A stretch of DNA of 9,008 bases, taken from Chitinophagaceae bacterium (GTDB lineage Bacteria > Bacteroidota > Bacteroidia > Chitinophagales > Chitinophagaceae). Below are positions 1 to 5,665 of the stretch, piece after piece. The stretch lies in the NCBI GenBank assembly GCA_003132765.1, contig PKYU01000578.1:229-9236 (forward strand), in the 5' to 3' direction. A program made the position numbers and the translations under genes. The notes below the pieces were generated by a model. That model was not told where the DNA came from. It saw nothing but the letters and a program-made list of their open reading frames with translations, and did not search any database. Positions within the stretch are counted from its first letter, which is position 1; each line of letters opens with the position of its first letter.

Positions 1-1
1 C

Positions 2-457
2 AGCGAACCTGAAATGATTGCAGCAAATCAATATGTTTCTATTTACCAGGCAGAATTATTTTCAAAAAAATCGGATCAGGATTATCAAGGTTTTATCGGA
101 GAAGGTTTTGTTGAAATAAGCACAAAAAAAAATCGGTTATTCAAAATGCCTGTTACAATTGATAAAAATGGATGGTACAATATTGATTTTCGCTACGCAA
201 ATGGGAATGGTCCCGTAAATACAGAGAACAAATGTGCAGTCAGAACATTAAAAGTTGATGGATTACGGGAAGGCACTGTCGTATTTCCTCAAAGAGGTAA
301 AGACGATTGGAACATATGGGGTATGAGCAATAGTGTGAAGGTCTATTTGACAAAGGGAAAACATGAAATTGCGTTAAGCTTTGAAGATTATGATAATAAT
401 ATGAATTTGGAAACAAACCAGGCAATGATTGATTACATGACGATTATAAAATTATAA
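2..457 (+). CDS. C-terminal carbohydrate-binding (CBM6/CBM35-like) domain, 5'-partial
   Basis: The reading frame is open to the left edge, so the ATG at 14 is probably an internal Met and this is the end of a longer protein. The visible ~151 residues form one domain with the pattern of galactose-binding-like beta-sandwiches (CBM6/CBM35 type): YQAELF near the start, YQGFIGEGFVEI, then GWYNIDFRYANG, a short R-x-L-x-V-D-G strand, and a closing DYMTIIKL strand. In such modules the first Glu-bearing strand (YQAE) often helps bind calcium or ligand. By family knowledge, domains like this sit at the C-terminus of secreted or periplasmic glycoside hydrolases of Bacteroidota; the catalytic part would lie left of the window, and I cannot say which family it is. 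No following gene is close, so it ends its transcription unit. A 5-bp hairpin (467-480) follows the stop but is too weak to call a terminator. The alternative is a non-catalytic sugar-binding protein. Confidence 0.6.
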   Translation, partial: SEPEMIAANQYVSIYQAELFSKKSDQDYQGFIGEGFVEISTKKNRLFKMPVTIDKNGWYNIDFRYANGNGPVNTENKCAVRTLKVDGLREGTVVFPQRGKDDWNIWGMSNSVKVYLTKGKHEIALSFEDYDNNMNLETNQAMIDYMTIIKL

Positions 458-1080
458 TTACACAATAAATGGGAGCATTTTCTTATTTGAGAATTTAGAA
501 ATTAGGAGATATTATTTGCTTCGATTTTTATATGAAATCATTAATGGATTAAATGCCAGTAGATTTAGGATAAACATGGGAAGCAAAAAGCATATTTAAT
601 GTTAGACTGATTTTGAGCAATCTATTATAGGAGTAGGTTTGGATTCACAAATGATGGAAATAGGGAATATTTTAAGCTATTTCATTACTCCTTGATCAAC
701 TTGTTTTGGTGATTTTAGAACACGTAAAAGATATAATACAGTTAACAAATTCAAAAAGCGCTTTTACATTTTACTGGACTTTGCTCATATGAAAACTTGA
801 TTTAATATCGGGCATATTTGATTTGTATTGCTCCAACTAAATCATTGCCATTTTTTAGACAATTTTTCTCATAATAACCCAGGGGCTGTTTTTACTTTCC
901 CTGCTTTTTTAGAAAAATGACAGATGCAAAAATGCCCCGCAACCTCCATGAACTTTATACAACAAACTGTTCGTATCCGGCAAATTTGGTTCTCAAATCT
1001 TTGCACTATCTTTTATAAATTGTGCCAACCAGGTTAATTGGAACTGCGTTTATATAAATTAGCATAAATTATCATTCAAA
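458..1080. other. Intergenic stretch without a recognisable gene
   Basis: I see no frame on either strand with a convincing protein. The sequence is rich in stops in all frames. It holds a 12-bp perfect palindrome AAAAGCGCTTTT at 754-765 and a terminator-like hairpin at 880-910. It may be decayed mobile-element DNA, because it runs directly into the transposase remnant at 1081, but I cannot match it to a particular element. Confidence 0.5.
880..910 (+). terminator. Possible orphan intrinsic terminator
   Basis: CAGGG (880-884) can pair with CCCTG (899-903) across a 14-base loop, followed by C and six T. The stem is only 5 bp and no intact gene lies immediately upstream, so this may be chance or the leftover of a decayed gene. 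Confidence 0.22.
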
Positions 1081-1255
1081 GCGACCAATGCAACAGCATA
1101 CCAAAACATCAACCTGATTAAAAGTGAAACCAAGATTAGATAACAAATTGTATGAGAAAGGAATAAAAGTTACAGATGAAGAATTTAAAAATATCAACAT
1201 AGAACGAGATGAATTTCATGGTGAATGGAACTTCATTATAAACAAGATTATGTAA
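1081..1255 (+). pseudogene. Remnant of ISAzo13-family transposase (C-terminal end)
   Basis: From 1121 to the stop at 1253-1255 the + strand reads as the tail of a DDE transposase of the ISAzo13 (Rhodopirellula-type) family. It has KVKPRLDNKLYEKGIKVTDE, then EEF, and near the stop the characteristic D-E-F-H-G-E-W-N-F-I-I. In family members this tail is preceded by an NLI...TTT...GLKVKA stretch. Here NLI can be read at about 1111-1119 in another frame, within TAYQNINLI (1096-1122 region), and the intervening Thr-rich segment is missing. A small deletion with a frameshift is therefore likely. A possible R-P-M (1083-1091) further left would correspond to the G-R-P-L/M of the family, in yet another frame. 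The catalytic domain is absent. The fragment is non-functional and marks an old insertion next to the integrase. The family assignment rests on remembered motifs. Confidence 0.65.
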
Positions 1256-1303
1256 ACGTTATTTCGTTACACCTACTCAGTTAACTATCGGCCGAACATT
1301 GGT

Positions 1304-2584
1304 CTATTCGACTGTCTTAAATGCCGTTAAAAACTTGCTTATTTCCCTTTTTTGGCCGCTTTCAAAACTGCCTAAGTAGGTTTCAGTTGTTTTAATTGAA
1401 GTGTGGCCTAATTGTTCTGAAATCATTTCAATTGGAACTCCCGCACGCTTTAGGATAGTAGAAAATGAATGTCTGGCATAGATATATGTAGGCCTTGCTT
1501 CAAGAGAAAGTTCGGCGGCTATTTTCTTCATATATTTTCCTATACTTTTTGAAACATTTTGTACCGCATCCCGCTTTCCCTTTTCAGACATTTTAGTCGG
1601 ATCAAAAATATCAAAGATATAGTTCCCTGGCTCAATCGGTTTATTTCCCCATTTATAAATGATTCGTTGAATATCTTCTGTGATAATCACCTCTATCACC
1701 TGTAGGTTGTCCTTTGTTGAATTCTTTGTTTTTTCTCGGATGAACTTGAATGATTTTTTATCTTTTTGAATATTTTCATATTTTAATGAAGCAATATCCT
1801 TCACGTTCATACCATTAGAAAAGTAAGCAAAGAGCCACATATCCCTTGCCCAGTCTGTAGCTGAATTGTTTTCCTTGCATTGATAGTTATAAATTTTTCC
1901 AATATCGTCAATTGAAAGCGCCCTTTTCGACTTCTTAGTTGCAGGGGGAGAATACTTATGCTTTCCAAAAGGATATGTATCAGGATTTATCAGTTTTTTT
2001 GAAAGTCCACGATTAAAAATACAACGAATATTCCTCGTGTAAACTCCAATAGAAGCGTAAGATTTTATTTTATCTGATTGAAAAAGAAACTTTTCAAATG
2101 AAAGCAAAAATTCGGGGGTTACAGAGGAAAAATACAGATTTTGATTTTTTTTTTCCGACAAAATTCTTCAAATGATTTTTGGTAGTCACATAAGATTCGG
2201 CACTCGAGATGCGGCCTTCATTGTTTAAAATCTCACCATACTCTTGTACTTGTTTAATAATATCTAAAGACCCCGAATGCGGCAAGATATTACCTTTTAA
2301 ATTTCCTCTATTAAAATAGAGACGATCAAATTCTTGCCAGGAAAAATTATGACCTAAGTCTTTGATGATTTTATCTGCTTTATTTAAATAAAAAATGATA
2401 TCGTCAAATTGCTTTTTTAAATCTTTCCGGCTGTGATATTCATCAAATTCTTGTTCAGTTAGATCTACCCCGTTTGATAAAAACAAGTGAGGCGATTAAA
2501 AATCACTTTTATCTTCACGGGATATCTGCCATCTTTTTTTGCTCTTTTTTTTAAGAGCCAGACTTTAGTTGTTGCTTCCATCAT
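1304..2584 (-). pseudogene. Tyrosine recombinase/integrase, broken by two homopolymer frameshifts
   Basis: Repaired, this is a ~425-residue Bacteroidota-type phage/transposon integrase. Start: ATG-ATG at 2584-2579, giving MMEATTKVWLLKKRAKKDGR, then YPVKIKV and NRLTCFYQTG, the usual N-terminal arm-binding domain. At 2469-2472 a run of four G (minus strand) has lost one G, so this frame hits TAG; the protein continues as GVDLTEQEFDEYH in the next frame. At 2145-2154 a run of ten A (minus) holds one A too many; with nine, HLKNFVGKK joins NQNLYFSSVTPEF of the core-binding and catalytic part. Catalytic motifs: YARHSFST (Arg codon 1472-1474), SEQLGHTSIKTTETYLGSF with the nucleophile Tyr at 1376-1378. 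The first catalytic Arg position (GMNVKDI) is Asn, as expected for Bacteroidota integrases such as IntDOT, which also lack it. It belongs to the attachment site at 2592-2852 just upstream. The two large open pieces are 1304-2161 and 2094-2486. Transcriptional slippage on the A10 tract could restore one frame but not the other. Confidence 0.85.
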
Positions 2585-2591
2585 AATAAAA

Positions 2592-2615
2592 TTTACCCTA
2601 CAATTTACCCTACAA
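2592..2615 (+). repeat. Tandem direct repeat, two copies of TTTACCCTACAA
   Basis: Two perfect 12-bp copies lie head to tail at 2592-2603 and 2604-2615, in the short leader of the integrase gene (start 2584, minus strand). A third copy in the same orientation lies at 2841-2852. Tandem direct repeats beside a tyrosine integrase are the usual form of arm-type integrase-binding sites. Because these two sit between the -7 element and the start codon, integrase binding here would also repress its own gene. The role is inferred. Confidence 0.7.
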
Positions 2616-2620
2616 ATATA
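2613..2620 (-). promoter_or_regulatory. Integrase promoter -7 element (TATATTTG)
   Basis: Read on the minus strand this is TATATTTG, an exact fit to the Bacteroidota sigma-A -7 consensus TAnnTTTG, about 28 bases before the integrase start codon. I do not see a clear TTG -33 element at the usual distance. The -7 element overlaps the end of the second repeat copy, so repeat-bound protein would cover the promoter. Confidence 0.45.
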
Positions 2621-2747
2621 AAAGATAATAAAAACATTATTTTCGTTTTCTTTTAAAAAGTATAGAAATTAATGATGATAATCAATACAATATGACAATA
2701 TTCTTTTGTTTATTTTTGGAATTTAAAACTGGATAAAAGTATAAAAA

Positions 2748-2794
2748 CCTGACTACGGATCAGAAGGTTTTAGGTTTGAATCCTAACGGGGTCA
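2748..2794 (+). tRNA. 3' portion of tRNA-Arg(ACG), 5' part missing; probable att site
   Basis: From 2748 on, the sequence folds as the 3' two-thirds of a tRNA. The anticodon stem-loop is at 2748-2764 with 7-base loop CTACGGA and anticodon ACG at 2755-2757. A 5-base variable loop AGGTT (2765-2769) follows, then the T stem TTAGG/CCTAA (2770-2774 and 2782-2786) with loop TTTGAAT, the acceptor 3' strand CGGGGTC (2787-2793) and discriminator A (2794). No CCA is encoded. The matching 5' acceptor strand (GACCCCG) is absent upstream; only a D-loop-like AACTGGATA (2727-2735) remains. The outer anticodon-stem pair is a C-A mismatch, and the T loop has T where C56 is expected, so it is unlikely to be functional. 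A tRNA 3' end alone beside an integrase gene is the classic footprint of tRNA-targeted integration. The alternative is a decayed tRNA gene. Confidence 0.72.
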
Positions 2795-2803
2795 CTGAAA
2801 ATC

Positions 2804-2839
2804 AAGCAGTTATGAATATAATTTTATAGCTGTTTTTTT
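2804..2839 (+). terminator. Intrinsic terminator after the tRNA fragment
   Basis: AAGCAGTTAT (2804-2813) pairs with ATAGCTGTTT (2826-2835) as a 10-bp stem with two G-T wobbles and a 12-base AT loop, followed by a run of T (2833-2839). Its place ten bases after the tRNA end suggests it was the terminator of the tRNA transcript and moved with, or stayed beside, the attachment core. Confidence 0.5.
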
Positions 2840-2840
2840 A

Positions 2841-2852
2841 TTTACCCTACAA
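2841..2852 (+). repeat. Third copy of the 12-bp direct repeat TTTACCCTACAA
   Basis: This is identical to the two copies at 2592-2615, and the match to the second copy extends two bases (AT) further. It lies on the other side of the tRNA fragment, 225 bases after copy 2 and directly after the terminator's T run. It is likely the opposite-arm integrase site or the outer edge of the attachment region. Confidence 0.6.
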
Positions 2853-3207
2853 ATTTTCATATTGCAATTCATAATTGACCAATTTATAGTAAATGGATTG
2901 GTTGTCTGTATGGAAAATTATTTCTAAACTTATACTTCACTATCTCAACTAACAGGAACCTTAATTCTCGCTAAATCCATTAATTGTGCCCTGGACCTAA
3001 TACAGTGAAGGGATCTAGTCTTCATTCTAATCCCTTTATCTGTTGAAGTTCTTTTTTTGATCTTGTTTCATTAAAGGTCAGCGGTAAAAGCACACTGAGA
3101 AGTTCAATTAATTCGATTAAAAGCCGAATTTAGATAGATTAAAAGGGAAAGTAAATTAAGGAGAATTCTCCCTTGTTGGCTATTTGAAGTTAGCTTCATT
3201 TTGTTTA
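2853..3207. other. Intergenic stretch; only a micro-ORF pair and a palindrome
   Basis: No gene of normal size is visible. On the minus strand, a frame open from 3129 to a TGA at 3022-3024 (with ELIELLSVLLPLTF) overlaps by ATGA a 26-codon ORF (2945-3025, beginning MKTRSLHCIRSRAQ). I do not recognise either; they may be remnants of a lost gene or part of an interspersed repeat. A perfect 12-bp palindrome lies at 3160-3171, upstream of the XRE remnant. Confidence 0.4.
3160..3171. promoter_or_regulatory. Palindrome GGAGAATTCTCC, candidate operator
   Basis: A perfect 12-bp inverted repeat lies 36 bases before the likely GTG start of the XRE-type regulator remnant. XRE regulators often bind such palindromes in their own promoters. 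That this is its operator is inference from position only. Confidence 0.3.
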
Positions 3208-3449
3208 GTGAAACTTAAAAGGAAAAGGAGCTATTACAGGGATGATGAGGTCCTTAAACTAATTGGATCCAAAATCCGTGAATGCCGGATCCAGAAAGAT
3301 ATCTCCCAGGAAACCTTACCTTAGCTAACGAATGCGACCTTGATTATAGCCAGATAAACAGAATGGAACTAGGGAAAGTTGATTTTAGAATTTCCAATTT
3401 TTTCCGGATAGCCAAGGCACTAAATGTAGACCCCAAAGAATTATTGTAA
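3208..3449 (+). pseudogene. XRE-family helix-turn-helix regulator, single frameshift
   Basis: Frame one from GTG at 3208 reads VKLKRKRSYYRDDEVLKLIG, then SKIRECRIQKDISQETL, the first helices of a Cro/C1-type HTH, and stops at TAG 3322-3324. One base later in register, from 3321 to the TAA at 3447-3449, the domain continues LANECDLDYSQINRMELGK and ends RIAKALNVDPKELL, a typical C-terminus for small single-domain XRE proteins. A one-base deletion near 3319-3321 explains the break. Repaired, it would be ~80 residues with a basic N-terminal tail. Such small regulators commonly control mobile elements in Bacteroidota, and this one sits about 400 bases from the attachment site. A sequencing error in this single spot is the main alternative to a real pseudogene. 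The start is uncertain: in-frame TTG codons exist further left. Confidence 0.75.
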
Positions 3450-3499
3450 AAGTGGAATCGGATTGGTAATTGATCTTTTAATCACTTACCACTTTTCGC
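3448..3499 (+). terminator. Long inverted repeat after the XRE remnant, probable terminator
   Basis: AAAAGTGG (3448-3455) is the exact reverse complement of CCACTTTT (3489-3496). Inside it GGTAATTGAT (3465-3474) pairs with ATCACTTACC (3481-3490) with one mismatch around a 6-base loop. The two stems overlap by two bases. It begins at the stop codon of the regulator remnant, as expected for a terminator, though the T run is short. Confidence 0.4.
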
Positions 3500-3547
3500 T
3501 TTATGGTACCTCTTATGCAGGAAAGTTGTTATTTAAAAACAATTTTT

Positions 3548-3791
3548 ATGGAAGAATTACTCGAATATCTCAATTCTATTCATCCCCTTTCTCAGTCCAC
3601 CCTGGAATACCTTGCCGATAACTTACAGGAAATTGAGGTCCCCAAAAAGAAATTTTTGCTCAGGCAGGGCTGCATGTCATAGCATCTATTTCGTAAAAAA
3701 AGGATTACTAAGGTGCTTCCATATTAAAAATGAAATAGAAATAAATTCCTGGTTTATGAAAGAAAACGATGTAATCATTGCTATAGCATAA
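3548..3791 (+). pseudogene. Crp/Fnr-type regulator, N-terminal fragment with frameshift
   Basis: From ATG 3548 the frame reads MEELLEYLNSIHPLSQSTLE and goes on to FLLRQGCMS before TAG at 3680-3682. Shifted by one, 3678-3791 gives HSIYFVKKGLLRCFHIKNEI and NSWFMKENDVIIAIA, then TAA. Together these are the first ~80 residues of the cyclic-nucleotide-binding beta-barrel of Bacteroidota Crp/Fnr-family regulators (pattern pLs...l..yl, K-K-x-L-L-x-x-G, YFVxKGLLR, WFxxxNDxI). Full members are about 190 residues and end in a winged helix; here the rest of the barrel and the whole DNA-binding part are missing. Nothing recognisable follows at 3792-3957. It is a dead gene, no longer able to bind DNA. Confidence 0.75.
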
Positions 3792-3957
3792 TAGAAGAGA
3801 AACAGATCTAATCACAATAGTTTGGTAGAACATTACAGAATGTGTGAATAATGTAATTTCTTTTAAAAGTTATGTAACACGTTTTTTTTAAAGATGCAGA
3901 CCTTTACGGGATATTTTAAAAATAATTCTATAAATTTTTAATATTAAAACTTAAATT

Positions 3958-4137
3958 ATGAAAAAACAAACCGTTAACAATGTGCTACTTTTTGTTTTAC
4001 TTACTACCTTTTCCGGATGTCAGATAATCGGAGATATCTTTAAAACAGGAGTTGGAGTTGGAATATTTATTGTAGTAATTATAATTGTGATAGTAGGGGC
4101 TATTGTTAGTAGATCAGGAAAAGGGAGCGAAAAATAA
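3958..4137 (+). CDS. Small predicted lipoprotein with one membrane segment
   Basis: This is a 59-residue ORF from ATG 3958. It has a short basic start (MKKQTVNN), a hydrophobic signal segment (VLLFVLLTTF) and a lipobox F-S-G-C with Cys at about residue 21. GDIFKTGVGVG follows, then an Ile/Val-rich transmembrane helix (about residues 35-52) and a basic tail SRSGKGSEK. I recall similar small proteins (Cys, G-x-I-F-K-x-G, one helix) being widespread in Bacteroidota and often mislabelled as phosphatidate cytidylyltransferase; that enzyme activity is not plausible at this size. Mature form: lipid-anchored with a single helix, or a plain membrane peptide. It ends 51 bases before the topoisomerase gene in the same direction and may share its transcript. 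Start chosen as the only ATG before the signal segment. The function is unknown. Confidence 0.7.
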   Translation: MKKQTVNNVLLFVLLTTFSGCQIIGDIFKTGVGVGIFIVVIIIVIVGAIVSRSGKGSEK

Positions 4138-4188
4138 CATAAACTTTCTGGTGGGGTAAATATTGTAAAGAGTTAATAAAGTTTAGGT

Positions 4189-5280
4189 ATGGATAAAATA
4201 GTACAAGAAATAATTGACTTACCAAAACAAAAAATAAAATCTATTATAAAAGATCCTGAAAAATCTGCGGAAGCAGTTCACTTGGTATATGTGCATGATA
4301 CACAGCCAGGCATCGGTCGTATTAAAAAAGGGAAACGATATGATTACATTGCCAACTGTAAAAAGATTCGGGATAAAGACGAATTGCAAAGGATAAAATG
4401 CCTGGTAATACCTCCAGCATGGGAAAATGTTTGGATATGTATACTGGCTAATGGTCATTTACAAGCAACAGGGTTGGATGTAAAAAAACGTAAACAATAT
4501 AAATATCATTCACTGTGGAATTCACTTCGCAATCATACTAAATTTTATAGTCTGCATGAATTTGGAAAAGTATTGCCAGCTATCCGCTTGCAACTTGAAA
4601 AGGATCTTTCTTTACACGGGCTGCCTTTAGAAAAGTTATTGGCGACTATTGTAAGCCTGATGGAACGCACAAACATCCGTGTTGGAAATAACTTCTATGA
4701 AAAACTATATGGTTCTTTCGGGTTAACTACTTTGAAAAATAGGCATGTAACTATTTATGGTAACCATCTGACTTTTTCATTTAAAGGCAAAAAAGGTATT
4801 GAACATAATATCCGAATTCAAAATAAAAAACTTTCTGATATTATAAGAAAATGCCGTGATATTCCAGGTAAGGAATTATTTCAATATTATAAAGAAGATG
4901 GTACTCATCATGCCATAGATTCCGGGATGGTGAATGATTATATCAGAAAAATTTCCCTTACAGATTTTACAGCTAAGGATTTCCGTACATGGTCAGGAAC
5001 GATACATGCTTTTATTGCATTCACAGAACTGGGCTCTTTTGAAACGACTACAGAAGCCAAGAAAAAAATAGTAGAAGCGCTTGATATTGTTTCTGGTCAT
5101 TTGGGTAATACAAGAACAGTTTGCAAAAAATATTATGTACATCCGCTGATACTGGATCTTTATGAAAATAAATCACTGGAAAAATATATAAAGCAATTAG
5201 AAAGCATCTCCTCAGATGATAATAAGGCAGCTCTTACGGCAGAAGAGAAGATTGTAATGAAAATATTAGAATCACAATAA
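4189..5280 (+). CDS. Type IB DNA topoisomerase (poxvirus-like)
   Basis: 363 residues, the normal size for bacterial topo IB. The enzyme relaxes positive and negative supercoils by nicking one strand and forming a 3'-phosphotyrosyl link, without ATP or metal. Residues ~33-110 form the N-terminal clamp domain (HDTQPGIGRIKKGKRYDY, IPPAWENVW, GHLQATGLDVKKRKQYKYH). The catalytic domain follows with TNIRVGNN (Arg164), GLTTLKNRHV, FKGKKG (Lys201), LFQY, TAKDFRTWSGT (Arg266), HLGNT (Asn307) and CKKYYVHP (nucleophile Tyr316). Asn307 stands where poxvirus enzymes have His, as in the Deinococcus enzyme. All catalytic positions are present, so it should be active. The ~32 residues before the clamp are an extra charged leader; the ATG at 4189 is the only reasonable start. 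It lies 385 bases before the DUF72-LigD pair on the same strand, linking it to the end-joining neighbourhood. The C-terminal tail (KAALTAEEKIVMKILES) is a variable helix. Confidence 0.95.
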   Translation: MDKIVQEIIDLPKQKIKSIIKDPEKSAEAVHLVYVHDTQPGIGRIKKGKRYDYIANCKKIRDKDELQRIKCLVIPPAWENVWICILANGHLQATGLDVKKRKQYKYHSLWNSLRNHTKFYSLHEFGKVLPAIRLQLEKDLSLHGLPLEKLLATIVSLMERTNIRVGNNFYEKLYGSFGLTTLKNRHVTIYGNHLTFSFKGKKGIEHNIRIQNKKLSDIIRKCRDIPGKELFQYYKEDGTHHAIDSGMVNDYIRKISLTDFTAKDFRTWSGTIHAFIAFTELGSFETTTEAKKKIVEALDIVSGHLGNTRTVCKKYYVHPLILDLYENKSLEKYIKQLESISSDDNKAALTAEEKIVMKILESQ

Positions 5281-5665
5281 AAAAACATGCATTGCCTCTA
5301 ACTATAAATAGGGAGGTATTGTAAAAGAATAACCTTCAAATATGAACTAAATTAGCATAGTGGGAATTATAGCTATCATTTGTTCAGCAGCTTTTTTATT
5401 GATATATTTAGTAATGATTAAAGTATAAAAGAAGCGCAATATATCATTGTTATGTTATCTGTCTTGTTTATCAATTCGGTCTTCTAAAAAAATAAAAATT
5501 ATAAACTTATGTAAGCAGGGTAATTTTACACATGTGATGAATTAAATCTTTGTCCTTATGAATGATTTAAAAACAACTTAACAATGAAAGTAAGCAAGGA
5601 CAATCTTAAAATAACCAATCCTGTTATTAAATCTCCCAATCAGCCTTTTTTAAATTTATTTATGT
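5281..5665 (+). other. Spacer between topo IB and DUF72; only micro-ORFs
   Basis: No normal gene is seen. Two tiny + strand frames stand out. At 5360-5428 (GTG start) or from an ATG at 5342 interrupted at codon 3 by TAA, a hydrophobic peptide VGIIAIICSAAFLLIYLVM could form one membrane helix. At 5584-5685 a 33-codon ORF (beginning MKVSKDNLKITNPVIKSP) overlaps the DUF72 start by 20 bases in another frame. Either could be a leader peptide or remnant; neither resembles a protein I know. No clear promoter or terminator is visible, so whether topo IB and DUF72-LigD share a transcript is open. Confidence 0.4.

Noticed and set aside
240..425. 61-codon minus-strand frame opposite the carbohydrate-binding domain
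   Set aside because: It lies wholly inside a well-supported domain on the other strand and has no recognisable features.
754..765. Perfect palindrome AAAAGCGCTTTT as an operator or terminator
   Set aside because: No T tail beyond the palindrome itself and no gene nearby to regulate; may be chance in AT-rich DNA.
4219..4458. 79-codon minus-strand frame inside topo IB
   Set aside because: Antisense shadow of the conserved clamp domain of the topoisomerase; the peptide has no family pattern.
5288..5324. Hairpin after the topo IB stop (TGCCTC with GAGGTA)
   Set aside because: Only six pairs including a wobble, a 14-base loop and no T run, so not a credible terminator.
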